Positions 1 to 8,503 of a stretch of DNA of 64,000 nt are shown piece after piece. Every line of letters starts with the position of its first letter. Positions within the stretch are counted from its first letter, which is position 1. The DNA comes from Gracilimonas tropica DSM 19535. GTDB lineage: Bacteria > Bacteroidota > Rhodothermia > Balneolales > Balneolaceae. The stretch lies in assembly GCF_000375425.1 (NCBI RefSeq), contig NZ_AQXG01000012.1:7501-71500 (forward strand). The letters are read 5' to 3'. The notes below the pieces were generated by a model. That model was not told the origin of the DNA. It saw only the letters and a program-made list of their open reading frames with translations, and made no database searches. The position numbers and the translations under genes were made by a program.

Positions 1-2
1 GA

Positions 3-464
3 AGTGTAAATCAGGGTATTTGGGTACTAAATGCGGAAGGAAGCCGAATCATTGATCGGTTCACCACAGAAAATAGCCCGCTTTATTCCAATAATATTAT
101 CTCGATTGCTATCAATGATATGACCGGAGAAGTTTTCATTGCCACCGATGTAGGTTTAATAAGCTATCAAGGTATTTCTAAAGCTCCCGTTCAAGAAATG
201 AATACGCTGAAGGTATTCCCAAATCCATTTTCCTATACAGAAAACTCAGGAATTGTGATCGAAGGTTTAAGTGAGGAAACCACGCTTAAAATAGTAGGTG
301 TAGATGGATCCGTAGTTCAGGAAATTGAGGCACGGGGAGGCAGCATTAAGTGGGACGGTTTGGGTTATAATGGCAATGAGCTGGGTACCGGAGTCTATTT
401 TATAATAGCTTATGAAGATGACAGCAGGCAAACAGGAATGGGGAAAGTGGTGATCGTACGCTGA
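3..464 (+). CDS. C-terminal part of a PorZ-like T9SS propeller protein (5' end outside window)
   Basis: The reading frame is open from the window edge, so the start lies upstream. The visible 153 residues begin with a propeller-type blade (a GIWVLN stretch, then NNIISIAIN and GEVFIATDVGLISYQG), the form seen in two-component-regulator propellers. They end in a T9SS C-terminal domain: VFPNPF near the domain start, a beta-sandwich, GTGVYFI, and a final KVVIVR. In Bacteroidota this order is typical of PorZ, the surface component of the T9SS attachment complex that binds the LPS used to anchor cargo. The neighbouring glycosyltransferases fit a link to surface glycans, but the PorZ name rests only on the C-terminal fragment; another propeller cargo protein is possible. 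Confidence 0.6.
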   Translation, partial: SVNQGIWVLNAEGSRIIDRFTTENSPLYSNNIISIAINDMTGEVFIATDVGLISYQGISKAPVQEMNTLKVFPNPFSYTENSGIVIEGLSEETTLKIVGVDGSVVQEIEARGGSIKWDGLGYNGNELGTGVYFIIAYEDDSRQTGMGKVVIVR

Positions 465-467
465 TAA

Positions 468-1109
468 ATGGATATCACAACCGTAATAATAAACTATCAA
501 ACGCCGGACCTGCTTGAAGTGGCAGCACGTTCGTTTAGGAATGTATACCCGGAACAGCCTCTTTTATTGGTAGACAATGGATCAAAAGACTATTCCCCTT
601 CCTTGATTGATAAGTTGGAGGGGGAACTTCCTCACACTAAATCTCTCACTTTAGAGAAAAATATCTACCACGGTCCCGCCATGGACCTGATTCTTAAGAA
701 TTACATTTCTTCAAAGTTTGTGTTCTTTTTGGATAGTGATACCGAAACCCACAAGAAGGGCTTTTTGGAACAAATGCAGGATATTGCACAGAATAACGGA
801 GTTTATGCCGTTGGTGAAGTGATAACGGTAAATGAAAGGGGCTTCAAGAATGAAGATGGCATTGAGGTGATTTTAACTCCTTATCTATTTCTTAAGCGTA
901 AGTACTATGCTGAATTACCACCATTTATTCATCACGGACAGCCAACCATTCATAATTTTAAAGAGGCACATAAAAAAGGACTAAAATTAGAACCATTTCC
1001 GATCTCTGATTACATTCACCACCATTGGAGAGGGACTGCAGATCGTTTTGGGTATGGACTTGGATTAAAAGGAAAGCTCGATTTTTTTCTTAACAAGCTG
1101 GGCTTATAG
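468..1109 (+). CDS. small family-2-like glycosyltransferase
   Basis: 213 residues, starting three bases after the previous stop. The N-terminus VIINYQTPDLL and LLLVDNGSKD are typical of a GT-A (GT2) nucleotide-sugar-binding fold. FFLDSDTE supplies a DxD motif at residues 89-91 for the metal and sugar nucleotide. The protein is short for a GT2 and has no membrane segment, so it would act in the cytoplasm on a lipid- or protein-linked acceptor. Its stop is followed immediately by the start of the next glycosyltransferase (1110), so the two are probably co-translated in a surface-glycan operon. Donor and acceptor cannot be predicted. Confidence 0.8.
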   Translation: MDITTVIINYQTPDLLEVAARSFRNVYPEQPLLLVDNGSKDYSPSLIDKLEGELPHTKSLTLEKNIYHGPAMDLILKNYISSKFVFFLDSDTETHKKGFLEQMQDIAQNNGVYAVGEVITVNERGFKNEDGIEVILTPYLFLKRKYYAELPPFIHHGQPTIHNFKEAHKKGLKLEPFPISDYIHHHWRGTADRFGYGLGLKGKLDFFLNKLGL

Positions 1110-3203
1110 ATGACAACTTCTAAAATCGACATATCTGTTGTAATCGTCAATTATAAGGTAAAAGAGTATATCGCTAATCTCTTGAATTCTCTGGAGCGCA
1201 GTTCTGACGGTTTGTCGCTCGAAATTTTTGTGGTGGATAATGCCTCTGGGGATAATTCAGTTTCTTACCTAAAAAAGCGTTTCCCCAACGTACATTACAT
1301 TCAGAATGATGAGAATATCGGATTCGGGAAGGCCAACAACCAGGCGATAAGTCAGGCTAAGGGACAATATACTCTGATCATTAATCCCGATACGTTAGTC
1401 AGCGAGGATACACTCACCACTCTTTTTGATCACATGGAAAAGCATGAAGAATGTGGAGCTTGTGGATGTAAGATCTTAAATCCGGATGGAACCTTTGCTC
1501 CTGAATCACGAAGGTCGGTACCTACTATTTGGTCGGCTGCTTGTAAGGTGTTTGGATTGAATTCACTATTTCCAAAAAGTAAGCTTTTCGGGAAATACTA
1601 TCTGAGTTGGTTGGGAGAAGATGAGCCATCTAAGGTCCCGGTTTTATCCGGCTCTTTCATGTTCTGGAGAACGGAAGTACTTCAAAAACTCGGAGGATTT
1701 GATGAGCGTTTTTTTATGTATGGAGAGGATATTGACCTTTGCTATCGTATTCAGAAAACAGGCTATCATATCGACTATGTACCGGATACATCTATAATTC
1801 ATTACAAAGGGGAAAGCACCAAAAAAGGAGATCTGAAATATATTCGACTCTTTAATAAAGCATTGTACCAGTTTTTTGATAAGCAATACAGCTCAAGGTA
1901 CAGCTTTCTGTTTAAGGTGCTGATCTATATTGCCATTTTGTTACGAACCTTGTTTTCATTTATTGGAAGCAGGGTAAAACAGGCGGGAACAGTAATCATG
2001 GACCTGCTATTGCTCAATATTGCTCTTTTGTTAGGCTTTGCTATCCGATTTAATTTTGATATGACGGTTATATTGCAGCCGGATAACCTGAATTTCCTTT
2101 GGATTAACTTACTTTTTAGCGGGCTTTATTTTGTGGCAGCAGGAATTTTCGGGCTGTATAAGAGAAATCTGAATTCTATCTCGGCCCACCTTAAGGCTGT
2201 TTTTGTAGCTTATAGTGCTCTTATCCTGATTACATTTTTTGCGAGGGAATTAGCCTTTTCCCGCCTCATTTTCGCGGTCAGTTTTGTGATCGGCTTAGTT
2301 CTGACCTTAGTTTATAGAGTGGCGAAATTGAATTCCCGAAACTCAGGAGAAGCTCCACGTGGAAAGATCAGAAGTTCACGGGTTTTGATTGTAGGGAATA
2401 TTGATCAGACCCAAAACATTACCAATAAAATACATTCCAGGCCGGATTGGAGTTATGAAGTTGTAGGGTATGTGAGTCCGACGGGACAAAAGACTGATTC
2501 AGTATCCTATTTAGGCGAACTTGCACAATTGAAGGATCTGGTACGGGCTTATAGCATTGACCAGGTTTTTTTTGCATTGAATTCGATCAGCTATAAACAG
2601 ATGCTCAAAGAAATTTCCAACCTCCAGAAGCAAGATGTGATCTTCAAACTTATCCCGGATTCCATGGATTTCATTCTTGGAAAATCCAATGTGGAATATC
2701 TTGAAGCCATTCCACTGGTGGAAGTAGAGTTTGACTACTCCAAGCCTTATAACCGGTTCATTAAACGCGTTCTGGATATTGGAATAAGTATGCCTTTAAC
2801 AATCTTAATTGGGGTCTTTGTATTTCCTTCCCTGGTGTTTGCTAAAAAAGAATGGGTCTGGGTAGAAAATATAAAGCTGTATAAAGGTATAAAGGAACAT
2901 GCCTGGAAAAACCGTTTTAGAATATTGCTCTATGTTTTAACCGGTAAACTGAGTTTAGTTGGTGCCCCACTTCACAAAGCGGTTATGGACCATAATGATC
3001 CTGTAAAAAAGGGAATTACAGGCTTGGTTCAAATAAGTGAACACCGTATTGCTCATCCGGATGATGAAGAAAGTTTTGAGCTGTATTATCTTCAAAATTA
3101 TTCGCTGTGGATGGATCTTGATATCCTGATCAAGATGATTTTTAACGGGCCTTACCCATTGGATCAAATTGCGTCCCTGAAAGTAAACCAAGAACAAGAT
3201 TAA
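1110..3203 (+). CDS. GT2 glycosyltransferase fused to a degenerate polyprenyl-phosphate sugar transferase
   Basis: 697 residues in two halves. Residues 5-250 form a rhamnosyltransferase-like GT2 (VVIVNYK, VVDNASGDNS, IINPDT at 91-96, GGFDERFFMYGEDIDLCYR at 195-213). From about residue 265 there are four to five membrane helices, a Rossmann-like segment (SRVLIVGN at 423-430) and a C-terminal remnant of a bacterial sugar transferase (KRVLDIGIS at 552, GKLSLVGAP at 612, GITGLVQ at 635). The stretch that should hold KFRTM and the catalytic Asp-Glu is absent, although both are intact in the neighbouring WcaJ-like protein at 4400. The C-terminal half is therefore probably not a phosphoglycosyltransferase; it may anchor the GT2 half at the membrane. 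Its TAA stop shares bases with the tgt stop on the other strand. Confidence 0.85.
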   Translation: MTTSKIDISVVIVNYKVKEYIANLLNSLERSSDGLSLEIFVVDNASGDNSVSYLKKRFPNVHYIQNDENIGFGKANNQAISQAKGQYTLIINPDTLVSEDTLTTLFDHMEKHEECGACGCKILNPDGTFAPESRRSVPTIWSAACKVFGLNSLFPKSKLFGKYYLSWLGEDEPSKVPVLSGSFMFWRTEVLQKLGGFDERFFMYGEDIDLCYRIQKTGYHIDYVPDTSIIHYKGESTKKGDLKYIRLFNKALYQFFDKQYSSRYSFLFKVLIYIAILLRTLFSFIGSRVKQAGTVIMDLLLLNIALLLGFAIRFNFDMTVILQPDNLNFLWINLLFSGLYFVAAGIFGLYKRNLNSISAHLKAVFVAYSALILITFFARELAFSRLIFAVSFVIGLVLTLVYRVAKLNSRNSGEAPRGKIRSSRVLIVGNIDQTQNITNKIHSRPDWSYEVVGYVSPTGQKTDSVSYLGELAQLKDLVRAYSIDQVFFALNSISYKQMLKEISNLQKQDVIFKLIPDSMDFILGKSNVEYLEAIPLVEVEFDYSKPYNRFIKRVLDIGISMPLTILIGVFVFPSLVFAKKEWVWVENIKLYKGIKEHAWKNRFRILLYVLTGKLSLVGAPLHKAVMDHNDPVKKGITGLVQISEHRIAHPDDEESFELYYLQNYSLWMDLDILIKMIFNGPYPLDQIASLKVNQEQD

Positions 3204-4327
3204 ATACGTTGCTCCAGTTGCTTAACCATGCCGGGGTACCATTCTCCAAATGTATCGTTTGCAATGTGTTGCCTAACTTCTTCCATTAGCCATAAGTAGA
3301 ATGTTAGGTTATGTACCGATGCGAGTATGAGACCGAAAATCTCGTCGTTTCTAAAAAGGTGATGGATATAGGACATAGTGTATTTGCTGCATAGTTCGGA
3401 AGGGAAATCGGGATCGAGGAAATCATGATGTTTTTTCCATTGGGCATTGCGGATATTTACCCGGCCGTTGCGTGTAAAGATGGTGCCGTTACGGGCGTTA
3501 CGCGTAGGCATCACGCAGTCGAACATATCCACGCCCCGGGCTACTCCTTCCAGCAAATTTGCAGGTGTTCCAACGCCCATCAGGTATCGTGCTTTATCCT
3601 TAGGCAGATAATCAGTGTTTAAATCCGTGAATTCATACATCATCTCGATGGGTTCTCCCACACTCAGTCCTCCAATAGCAATACCCTCAAAATCCTGATC
3701 GGCCATAAATTTTGAGGATTCGATACGAAGATCTTTATATGTCCCACCCTGTACAATCCCGAATTGAGCTTGTTTGTGTCCATAAAGGGGTTCTGTTTCA
3801 AGGAAAGCTTTGCGCCCCCGTTTTGCCCAGCGGTGGGTAAGTTCCATAGAATTTTTTGCGTATTCGTACGAACTGGGATATGGAGGGCATTCATCCAGCA
3901 GCATCATAATGTCAGAACCGAGAATTCGTTGTATTTCAACTACATTTTCCGGGGTAAAGGAATGTTTGGAGCCATCTATATGGCTTTTGAAGTGAGCTCC
4001 TTCTTCATCCAATTCCCTGTTGTCTGAAAGGGAAAAGATCTGATATCCGCCTGAATCGGTAAGAATGGGACGGTCCCACTTCATGAACGAATGTAATCCC
4101 CCGGCTTTTTTTATGATATCACATCCCGGCCGCAAATAAAGATGGTAGGTATTTCCAAGTATGATCTGGGCTTTAACCTTCTGCTTCAGCATATCCTGGG
4201 AAACTGCCTTTACCGTGCCAAGCGTACCCACGGGCATGAATATGGGGGTTTCTATGGTTCCGTGATCAGTTTTAAGTTCACCAAGTCTTGCCTTAGTTGT
4301 TGACACCGTACGTTTTAGAGAATACAA
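3200..4327 (-). CDS. tgt: tRNA-guanine transglycosylase
   Basis: 375 residues, the usual length for bacterial Tgt, which exchanges the wobble G34 of Asp, Asn, His and Tyr tRNAs for preQ1 in queuosine synthesis. Visible family motifs are IETPIFMPVGTLG near the N-terminus, LTDSGGYQIFSL with the nucleophile region, GIVQGG, GGLSVGE, and MPTRNARNGTIFT. The start is TTG: the frame has a stop shortly upstream and no ATG before the conserved N-terminus. It is convergent with the fusion glycosyltransferase (stops overlap in a TTAA) and divergent from the WcaJ-like gene, so it is probably transcribed alone. The usual zinc-binding Cys cluster is not clear in the C-terminal region. Confidence 0.95.
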   Translation of the reverse strand: MYSLKRTVSTTKARLGELKTDHGTIETPIFMPVGTLGTVKAVSQDMLKQKVKAQIILGNTYHLYLRPGCDIIKKAGGLHSFMKWDRPILTDSGGYQIFSLSDNRELDEEGAHFKSHIDGSKHSFTPENVVEIQRILGSDIMMLLDECPPYPSSYEYAKNSMELTHRWAKRGRKAFLETEPLYGHKQAQFGIVQGGTYKDLRIESSKFMADQDFEGIAIGGLSVGEPIEMMYEFTDLNTDYLPKDKARYLMGVGTPANLLEGVARGVDMFDCVMPTRNARNGTIFTRNGRVNIRNAQWKKHHDFLDPDFPSELCSKYTMSYIHHLFRNDEIFGLILASVHNLTFYLWLMEEVRQHIANDTFGEWYPGMVKQLEQRI

Positions 4328-4345
4328 ATGGACGAAATTTAAAAT

Positions 4346-4374
4346 TTTGAAGTTATGCAGCCTTTATAAAATTG
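4346..4374 (+). promoter_or_regulatory. candidate promoter of the WcaJ-like gene
   Basis: TTTG at 4346-4349, 17 bases, then TAAAATTG at 4367-4374. This matches the Bacteroidota sigma-A form TTTG-N17-23-TAnnTTTG with one mismatch in the -7 box. It lies 25 bases upstream of the ATG at 4400. Confidence 0.4.
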
Positions 4375-4399
4375 CTTATTTTGGCAATCTTAATTTAAA

Positions 4400-5827
4400 A
4401 TGGCCTTACAAGTTACTGTGCTAAAGTTAAAAAGATATAGGGAAGTAATTTTTACCAGTGTGTTAGATTTTTTGATCATACTGGCAAGTTGGTTTGTATT
4501 TCATTCCTTCTATCCCAACACAATGAATATACTCATTCAGGATTTCAACCTGAATTTCATTACCGGTGGTATTGTAATGAGTTTCTATTGGCTTGCCGTA
4601 TTCGTGGTCATGGGATCTTATAAAAAACTTTATCTCGTGTCCCGTCTTGATGAATTTCTGAAAGTACTGAAAGCGAGTTTACTTGGGGTCCTCATTCTAT
4701 ATTTCATCATAAATGTAAATGAGAATATCTCCATTAGTGAGCAACGCTCAATTATTGTTGCCTATTGGGCGACGATCTTCGTTTTACTTGCGATAAATAG
4801 ATTTATAGTACGAACCATTCAAAAATACTATGCTCAACGAGGTAAAGGGTTACATCGTGCCGTTATAATAGGAACCGGACAAACAGCAAGAGCTGCCTAT
4901 GAGGACCTGAACAGAAATAAAACCCTCGGGATGCAAGTGCTGGGATTTATACAGGTTAATGGGCGTATGCCTGACCCAATTCACGGAGTAAAGGAAGAAG
5001 AGGTGATTGGCAAGCTCGCGGATATCAAGCAAATTATGGAAGAGCATAAAGTCCAGGAGATATTGGTAGCACTGGAGCCCGACCGCAGAAAGGACCTTGT
5101 GGATGTGATCTCAAAAGTCGACACCCCGGAAGTTTCACTTAAATTATTACCTGACTTTTACCAATTGGTGAGTGGCCTCAGTAAAACCAACCAGATCTTC
5201 GGGCTTCCATTGGTGGAAATTTCCCCTGAACCTATGCCGCTTTGGGAAAAGACCATTAAGCGTGTTTTTGATATTTTAGTCTCCCTGTTATTTCTGATTC
5301 TTACTTTTCCCTTTTTGATCATCATTGGAATTGCTATTCGTCTTACCTCTCCCGGTCCGGCTATTTATAAGCAAAAAAGGGTTGGTCGTAACGGTAAGAT
5401 GTTTACGATCTATAAATTTCGCACTATGTTGAATAATGCTGAAAAGCATAGCGGTCCTACTTGGGCAAAGAAAGATGATCCGCGGGTAACAAAGCTCGGT
5501 TATTGGCTGAGAAAGCTTCGTATAGACGAAATTCCACAGCTGATCAATGTACTCAAAGGGGATATGAGTTTAGTGGGCCCTCGTCCCGAACGTCCTCATT
5601 TTGTGGAACAATTCAGTAAACAAATTCCACTTTATACCCGAAGGTTAAGGGTGCGCCCGGGAATAACAGGATGGGCTCAGGTAAAATGGAAATATGACAC
5701 CTCGCTTGACGATGTAAAAGAGAAGACAAAATTTGACCTCTTTTATATTGAAAACGCCTCACTGAGGATGGATGCTAAGATCCTGATAAATACCATAATC
5801 ACAATAATTAAAGGAAAGGGACAATAA
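4400..5827 (+). CDS. undecaprenyl-phosphate sugar phosphotransferase (WcaJ-like)
   Basis: 475 residues with the full polyprenyl glycosylphosphotransferase architecture: four membrane helices in residues 15-140, a CoA-binding-like Rossmann domain (RAVIIGTGQTARAA at 153), a re-entrant helix near 285-315, and the catalytic sugar-transferase domain. The catalytic domain keeps KFRTM (339-343), the Asp-Glu dyad in LRIDEIPQL (376-377), SLVGPRPE (390-397) and PGITGWAQVKW (420-430). These enzymes move a hexose-1-phosphate from a UDP-sugar onto undecaprenyl phosphate at the inner membrane, the first step of exopolysaccharide or O-unit assembly. The next gene starts two bases after the stop. The sugar is not predictable. 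Confidence 0.9.
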   Translation: MALQVTVLKLKRYREVIFTSVLDFLIILASWFVFHSFYPNTMNILIQDFNLNFITGGIVMSFYWLAVFVVMGSYKKLYLVSRLDEFLKVLKASLLGVLILYFIINVNENISISEQRSIIVAYWATIFVLLAINRFIVRTIQKYYAQRGKGLHRAVIIGTGQTARAAYEDLNRNKTLGMQVLGFIQVNGRMPDPIHGVKEEEVIGKLADIKQIMEEHKVQEILVALEPDRRKDLVDVISKVDTPEVSLKLLPDFYQLVSGLSKTNQIFGLPLVEISPEPMPLWEKTIKRVFDILVSLLFLILTFPFLIIIGIAIRLTSPGPAIYKQKRVGRNGKMFTIYKFRTMLNNAEKHSGPTWAKKDDPRVTKLGYWLRKLRIDEIPQLINVLKGDMSLVGPRPERPHFVEQFSKQIPLYTRRLRVRPGITGWAQVKWKYDTSLDDVKEKTKFDLFYIENASLRMDAKILINTIITIIKGKGQ

Positions 5828-5829
5828 CA

Positions 5830-6558
5830 ATGTCGGCGGATACTATTATCATTGTGCCTACATATAATGAATCGCATAATATTGTGCGTTTGATCGAGCG
5901 GTTAATGAAGCTGAGAAATAGAGTGGATGTGCTTATCATCGATGACGGATCCCCGGACGGAACAGCTGATAAAGTGAAAGATGCCCAAAAGGAGTATCAG
6001 GATCGAATCGCGTTGATCGAAAGGGAAGGGAAATTAGGACTTGGAACAGCATATGTGCGAGGTTTTCAATATGCATTAGATAAAGGATATAAATTTGTTT
6101 GTGAAATGGATGCTGATTTTTCACATGATCCGGATGATGCTGACCGACTTATTGATGCCGTCAAAGCAGGTGAAGCTGATGTGGCGGTTGGATCGCGCTA
6201 TGCAAATGGGATCAGTATCATTAATTGGCCATTAAGCCGATTGATCCTTTCCTACGGAGCCAATATTTATGCAAGAACTATTACCGGCTTGCCTATCTTC
6301 GACACTACGGCCGGATTTAAATGTATCAGGCGGGAAGTACTTGAAGCCATTTCCATAGACAGGATCAAGTCTAATGGTTACGCTTTTCAGATCGAACTTC
6401 ACTTTAGAGCCTGGAAAGCCGGTTTTAAATTAAAAGAAGTGTCTATTGTATTTCGTGAAAGAGAGGAAGGTGTATCAAAAATGTCTAAAGCAATTGTGAG
6501 AGAAGCGATCTGGAGAGTTTGGGCACTCAAATTCAGAAGTATATTCGGTGTACTTTGA
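5830..6558 (+). CDS. polyprenol-phosphate mannose synthase (DPM1-like GT2)
   Basis: 242 residues, soluble. IIIVPTYNE at residues 6-14, LIIDDGSPDGTAD, GKLGLGTAYVRGF, EMDADFSHDP and VAVGSRYANG are the ordered motifs of bacterial polyprenol monophosphomannose synthases. These make polyprenyl-phosphate-mannose from GDP-mannose as a donor for extracytoplasmic mannosylation. There is no C-terminal membrane domain, so it would act at the cytoplasmic face. It sits directly behind the WcaJ-like gene, which suggests one glycolipid-assembly operon. A polyprenol-phosphate glucose or GlcNAc synthase is an alternative. Confidence 0.85.
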   Translation: MSADTIIIVPTYNESHNIVRLIERLMKLRNRVDVLIIDDGSPDGTADKVKDAQKEYQDRIALIEREGKLGLGTAYVRGFQYALDKGYKFVCEMDADFSHDPDDADRLIDAVKAGEADVAVGSRYANGISIINWPLSRLILSYGANIYARTITGLPIFDTTAGFKCIRREVLEAISIDRIKSNGYAFQIELHFRAWKAGFKLKEVSIVFREREEGVSKMSKAIVREAIWRVWALKFRSIFGVL

Positions 6559-6594
6559 GTGGAACCTTTCTCCTCACTTCAACCTAAGTTTATG

Positions 6595-6602
6595 TATATT
6601 TA
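6595..6602 (+). promoter_or_regulatory. possible -7 element upstream of accA
   Basis: TATATTTA, one base from TAnnTTTG, 25 bases before the accA ATG in the 69-base gap after the mannose synthase gene. No convincing TTG was found at the -33 distance, so this is weak. Confidence 0.25.
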
Positions 6603-6627
6603 GCACAGAGTTAAACTAATAGCAGTT

Positions 6628-7584
6628 ATGCAATATTTAGATTTTGAACAACCCATTGCCGAATTGGAAAGTAAGATCAAAGAGCTTAAAAATCTTTCTA
6701 ATGTAAGTGATGGCGTACTTGATAAGGAAATTGAAAGCCTGAGAAACCGTGTAGATAAACTACGCGAAAATATCTTCTCCAACCTTACCCGTTGGCAGCG
6801 GGTGCAGCTCGCTCGTCATCCGGATCGTCCTTATACTTTGGATTACATCTATAAAATGACGGAAAACTTTGTAGAGCTACATGGAGATCGCTATCATTCT
6901 GACGATAAAGCTATCGTAGGAGGCTTGGCTGAAGTTGATGGCCAAACCGTAATGATCATCGGCCATCAGAAAGGGCGTGATACCCAACAAAGACAATATC
7001 GCAGATTTGGAATGGCCAATCCTGAAGGCTATCGTAAAGCTCATCGGCTTATGAAACTGGCCGAAAAATTCGATATACCCGTTATCACCCTTTTAGACAC
7101 TCCCGGTGCTTATCCGGGGCTGGAAGCAGAAGAACGGGGACAGGCAGAAGCAATCGCCAAAAACCTAAAGATGATGGCTATGTTAAAAGTGCCCATCATT
7201 ACTATTGTGATTGGAGAAGGAGCCAGTGGCGGTGCTATTGGAATTGGCATGGGTAATGAAGTGTACATGATGGAAAATACATGGTATTCCGTGATTTCTC
7301 CGGAATCATGCTCATCCATCCTTTGGAAAACATGGGACTACAAAGAACAAGCTGCCGCCGTTCTAAAATTAACTGCTCCCGACCTGAAAAAACTTAAAGT
7401 GATCGACGGTGTGATAAGTGAACCCCTTGGTGGTGCGCATAGAGATCATGATGCGGCAGCAGAGGCGGTGAAATCCCAGATTCTTAAGAGCCTTAAAAAA
7501 CTCAAAAAAGTAAAACCTGAAAAGCTCATCGAACAACGCATCGAGAAATATGCATCCATGGGTGAATGGGAAACGGTGAAATAA
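6628..7584 (+). CDS. accA: acetyl-CoA carboxylase carboxyltransferase subunit alpha
   Basis: 318 residues, the usual AccA length. It begins with the coiled N-terminus ([17 protein letters not shown]), followed by the crotonase-like fold: [69 protein letters not shown], and [14 protein letters not shown]. With AccD, which is not in this window, it transfers the carboxyl group from biotin on AccB to acetyl-CoA to make malonyl-CoA. It heads a tightly spaced run of lipid and membrane genes; the next gene begins four bases after its stop. Confidence 0.96.
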   Translation: MQYLDFEQPIAELESKIKELKNLSNVSDGVLDKEIESLRNRVDKLRENIFSNLTRWQRVQLARHPDRPYTLDYIYKMTENFVELHGDRYHSDDKAIVGGLAEVDGQTVMIIGHQKGRDTQQRQYRRFGMANPEGYRKAHRLMKLAEKFDIPVITLLDTPGAYPGLEAEERGQAEAIAKNLKMMAMLKVPIITIVIGEGASGGAIGIGMGNEVYMMENTWYSVISPESCSSILWKTWDYKEQAAAVLKLTAPDLKKLKVIDGVISEPLGGAHRDHDAAAEAVKSQILKSLKKLKKVKPEKLIEQRIEKYASMGEWETVK

Positions 7585-7588
7585 AAAG

Positions 7589-8026
7589 GTGGAATTTCCC
7601 AAGAGTTCTCCGATTATAGAATACACTCATACTCTGCGTAGTCGTTATTCCGAAACAGACCGTATGGGATATGTGTACTACGGACGTTACCTCGAATACT
7701 TTGAAGTGGCCCGAACGGAGATGATCCGTGCACTCGGATTTTCGTATCGGGAGCTGGAAGAGTCGGGCATAATGCTTCCTGTGGTTCACTCAGAAGTAGA
7801 TTATAAAATACCGGTTCTTTATGACGATGAAATGTTCATCAAAGTGATGGTATTTGAAGAACCAACCGTGCGATTGCAAACTTTTTATGAAGTAACGACC
7901 GCTTCATCCGATTACGTACACGTATATGGCGAGGTTTCCCTATGTTTTGTTGATGAGGAAACCCGAAAACCACGCAGGGCTCCGGCTTCTTTTTTAGAAG
8001 CAATACAACAAAAGCTTCAGACATAG
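7589..8026 (+). CDS. acyl-CoA thioesterase, YbgC/4HBT hot-dog fold
   Basis: 145 residues with a GTG start four bases after accA. RYSETDRMGYVYYGRYLEYFE is the 4-hydroxybenzoyl-CoA thioesterase motif; the Asp of ETDRMG aligns with the catalytic Asp of the family. RALGFSYRELEE and LPVVHSEVDYK follow as in YbgC-type enzymes. It should hydrolyse acyl-CoA in the cytoplasm; the position next to accA suggests fatty-acid or phospholipid metabolism, but the chain length is unknown. Confidence 0.9.
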   Translation: MEFPKSSPIIEYTHTLRSRYSETDRMGYVYYGRYLEYFEVARTEMIRALGFSYRELEESGIMLPVVHSEVDYKIPVLYDDEMFIKVMVFEEPTVRLQTFYEVTTASSDYVHVYGEVSLCFVDEETRKPRRAPASFLEAIQQKLQT

Positions 8027-8032
8027 AAAAGT

Positions 8033-8500
8033 ATGGGAAAGCTGCTTTTTCATAATCGGCTGCTATATGCAGTTATTTTGGGGAGTAGCATTACTTTGAT
8101 GGTCATTGCTTTGGGGCCGGGCTTATTCGGAAGCGGAGAAATCTTTAATGCCTGGCAGTATCAAGTTTTTGATAGGATATGCCATCAGGATCCGGCTCGT
8201 TCATTTCAGCTTGCAGGTGTACAGATGGCTGTTTGTTCACGGTGTTTGGGTATTTACGGTTTATTCATGATTGGGTGGATCTTACTTCCTTTATTTAAAA
8301 TAGTTCAGGACATAAATTCCCAACAAGAAAAGAAATGGTTAATTGCTGCTATTATATTAAATTTAGTTGATGTAACAGGAAACTATTTAGGTTTTTGGAC
8401 GAATACGTTATCCTCCCGGTTAATATTGGGAGGTATTTTGGGAATTACCGTAGCCTTCCTGCTTACAGATGAATTTTTCACAATAAAAAAATCGGTGTGA
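8033..8500 (+). CDS. DUF2085 membrane protein
   Basis: 155 residues with four likely membrane helices (near 10-32, 68-92, 100-120 and 127-147). The DUF2085 signature is present: RICHQDPARSF with Cys50-His51, and AVCSRCLGIYG with Cys68 and Cys71. The paired cysteines next to a His could bind a metal at the membrane face, but no function is established for the family. It starts six bases after the thioesterase stop and is followed three bases later by the DUF4199 gene. Confidence 0.85.
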   Translation: MGKLLFHNRLLYAVILGSSITLMVIALGPGLFGSGEIFNAWQYQVFDRICHQDPARSFQLAGVQMAVCSRCLGIYGLFMIGWILLPLFKIVQDINSQQEKKWLIAAIILNLVDVTGNYLGFWTNTLSSRLILGGILGITVAFLLTDEFFTIKKSV

Positions 8501-8503
8501 CAA

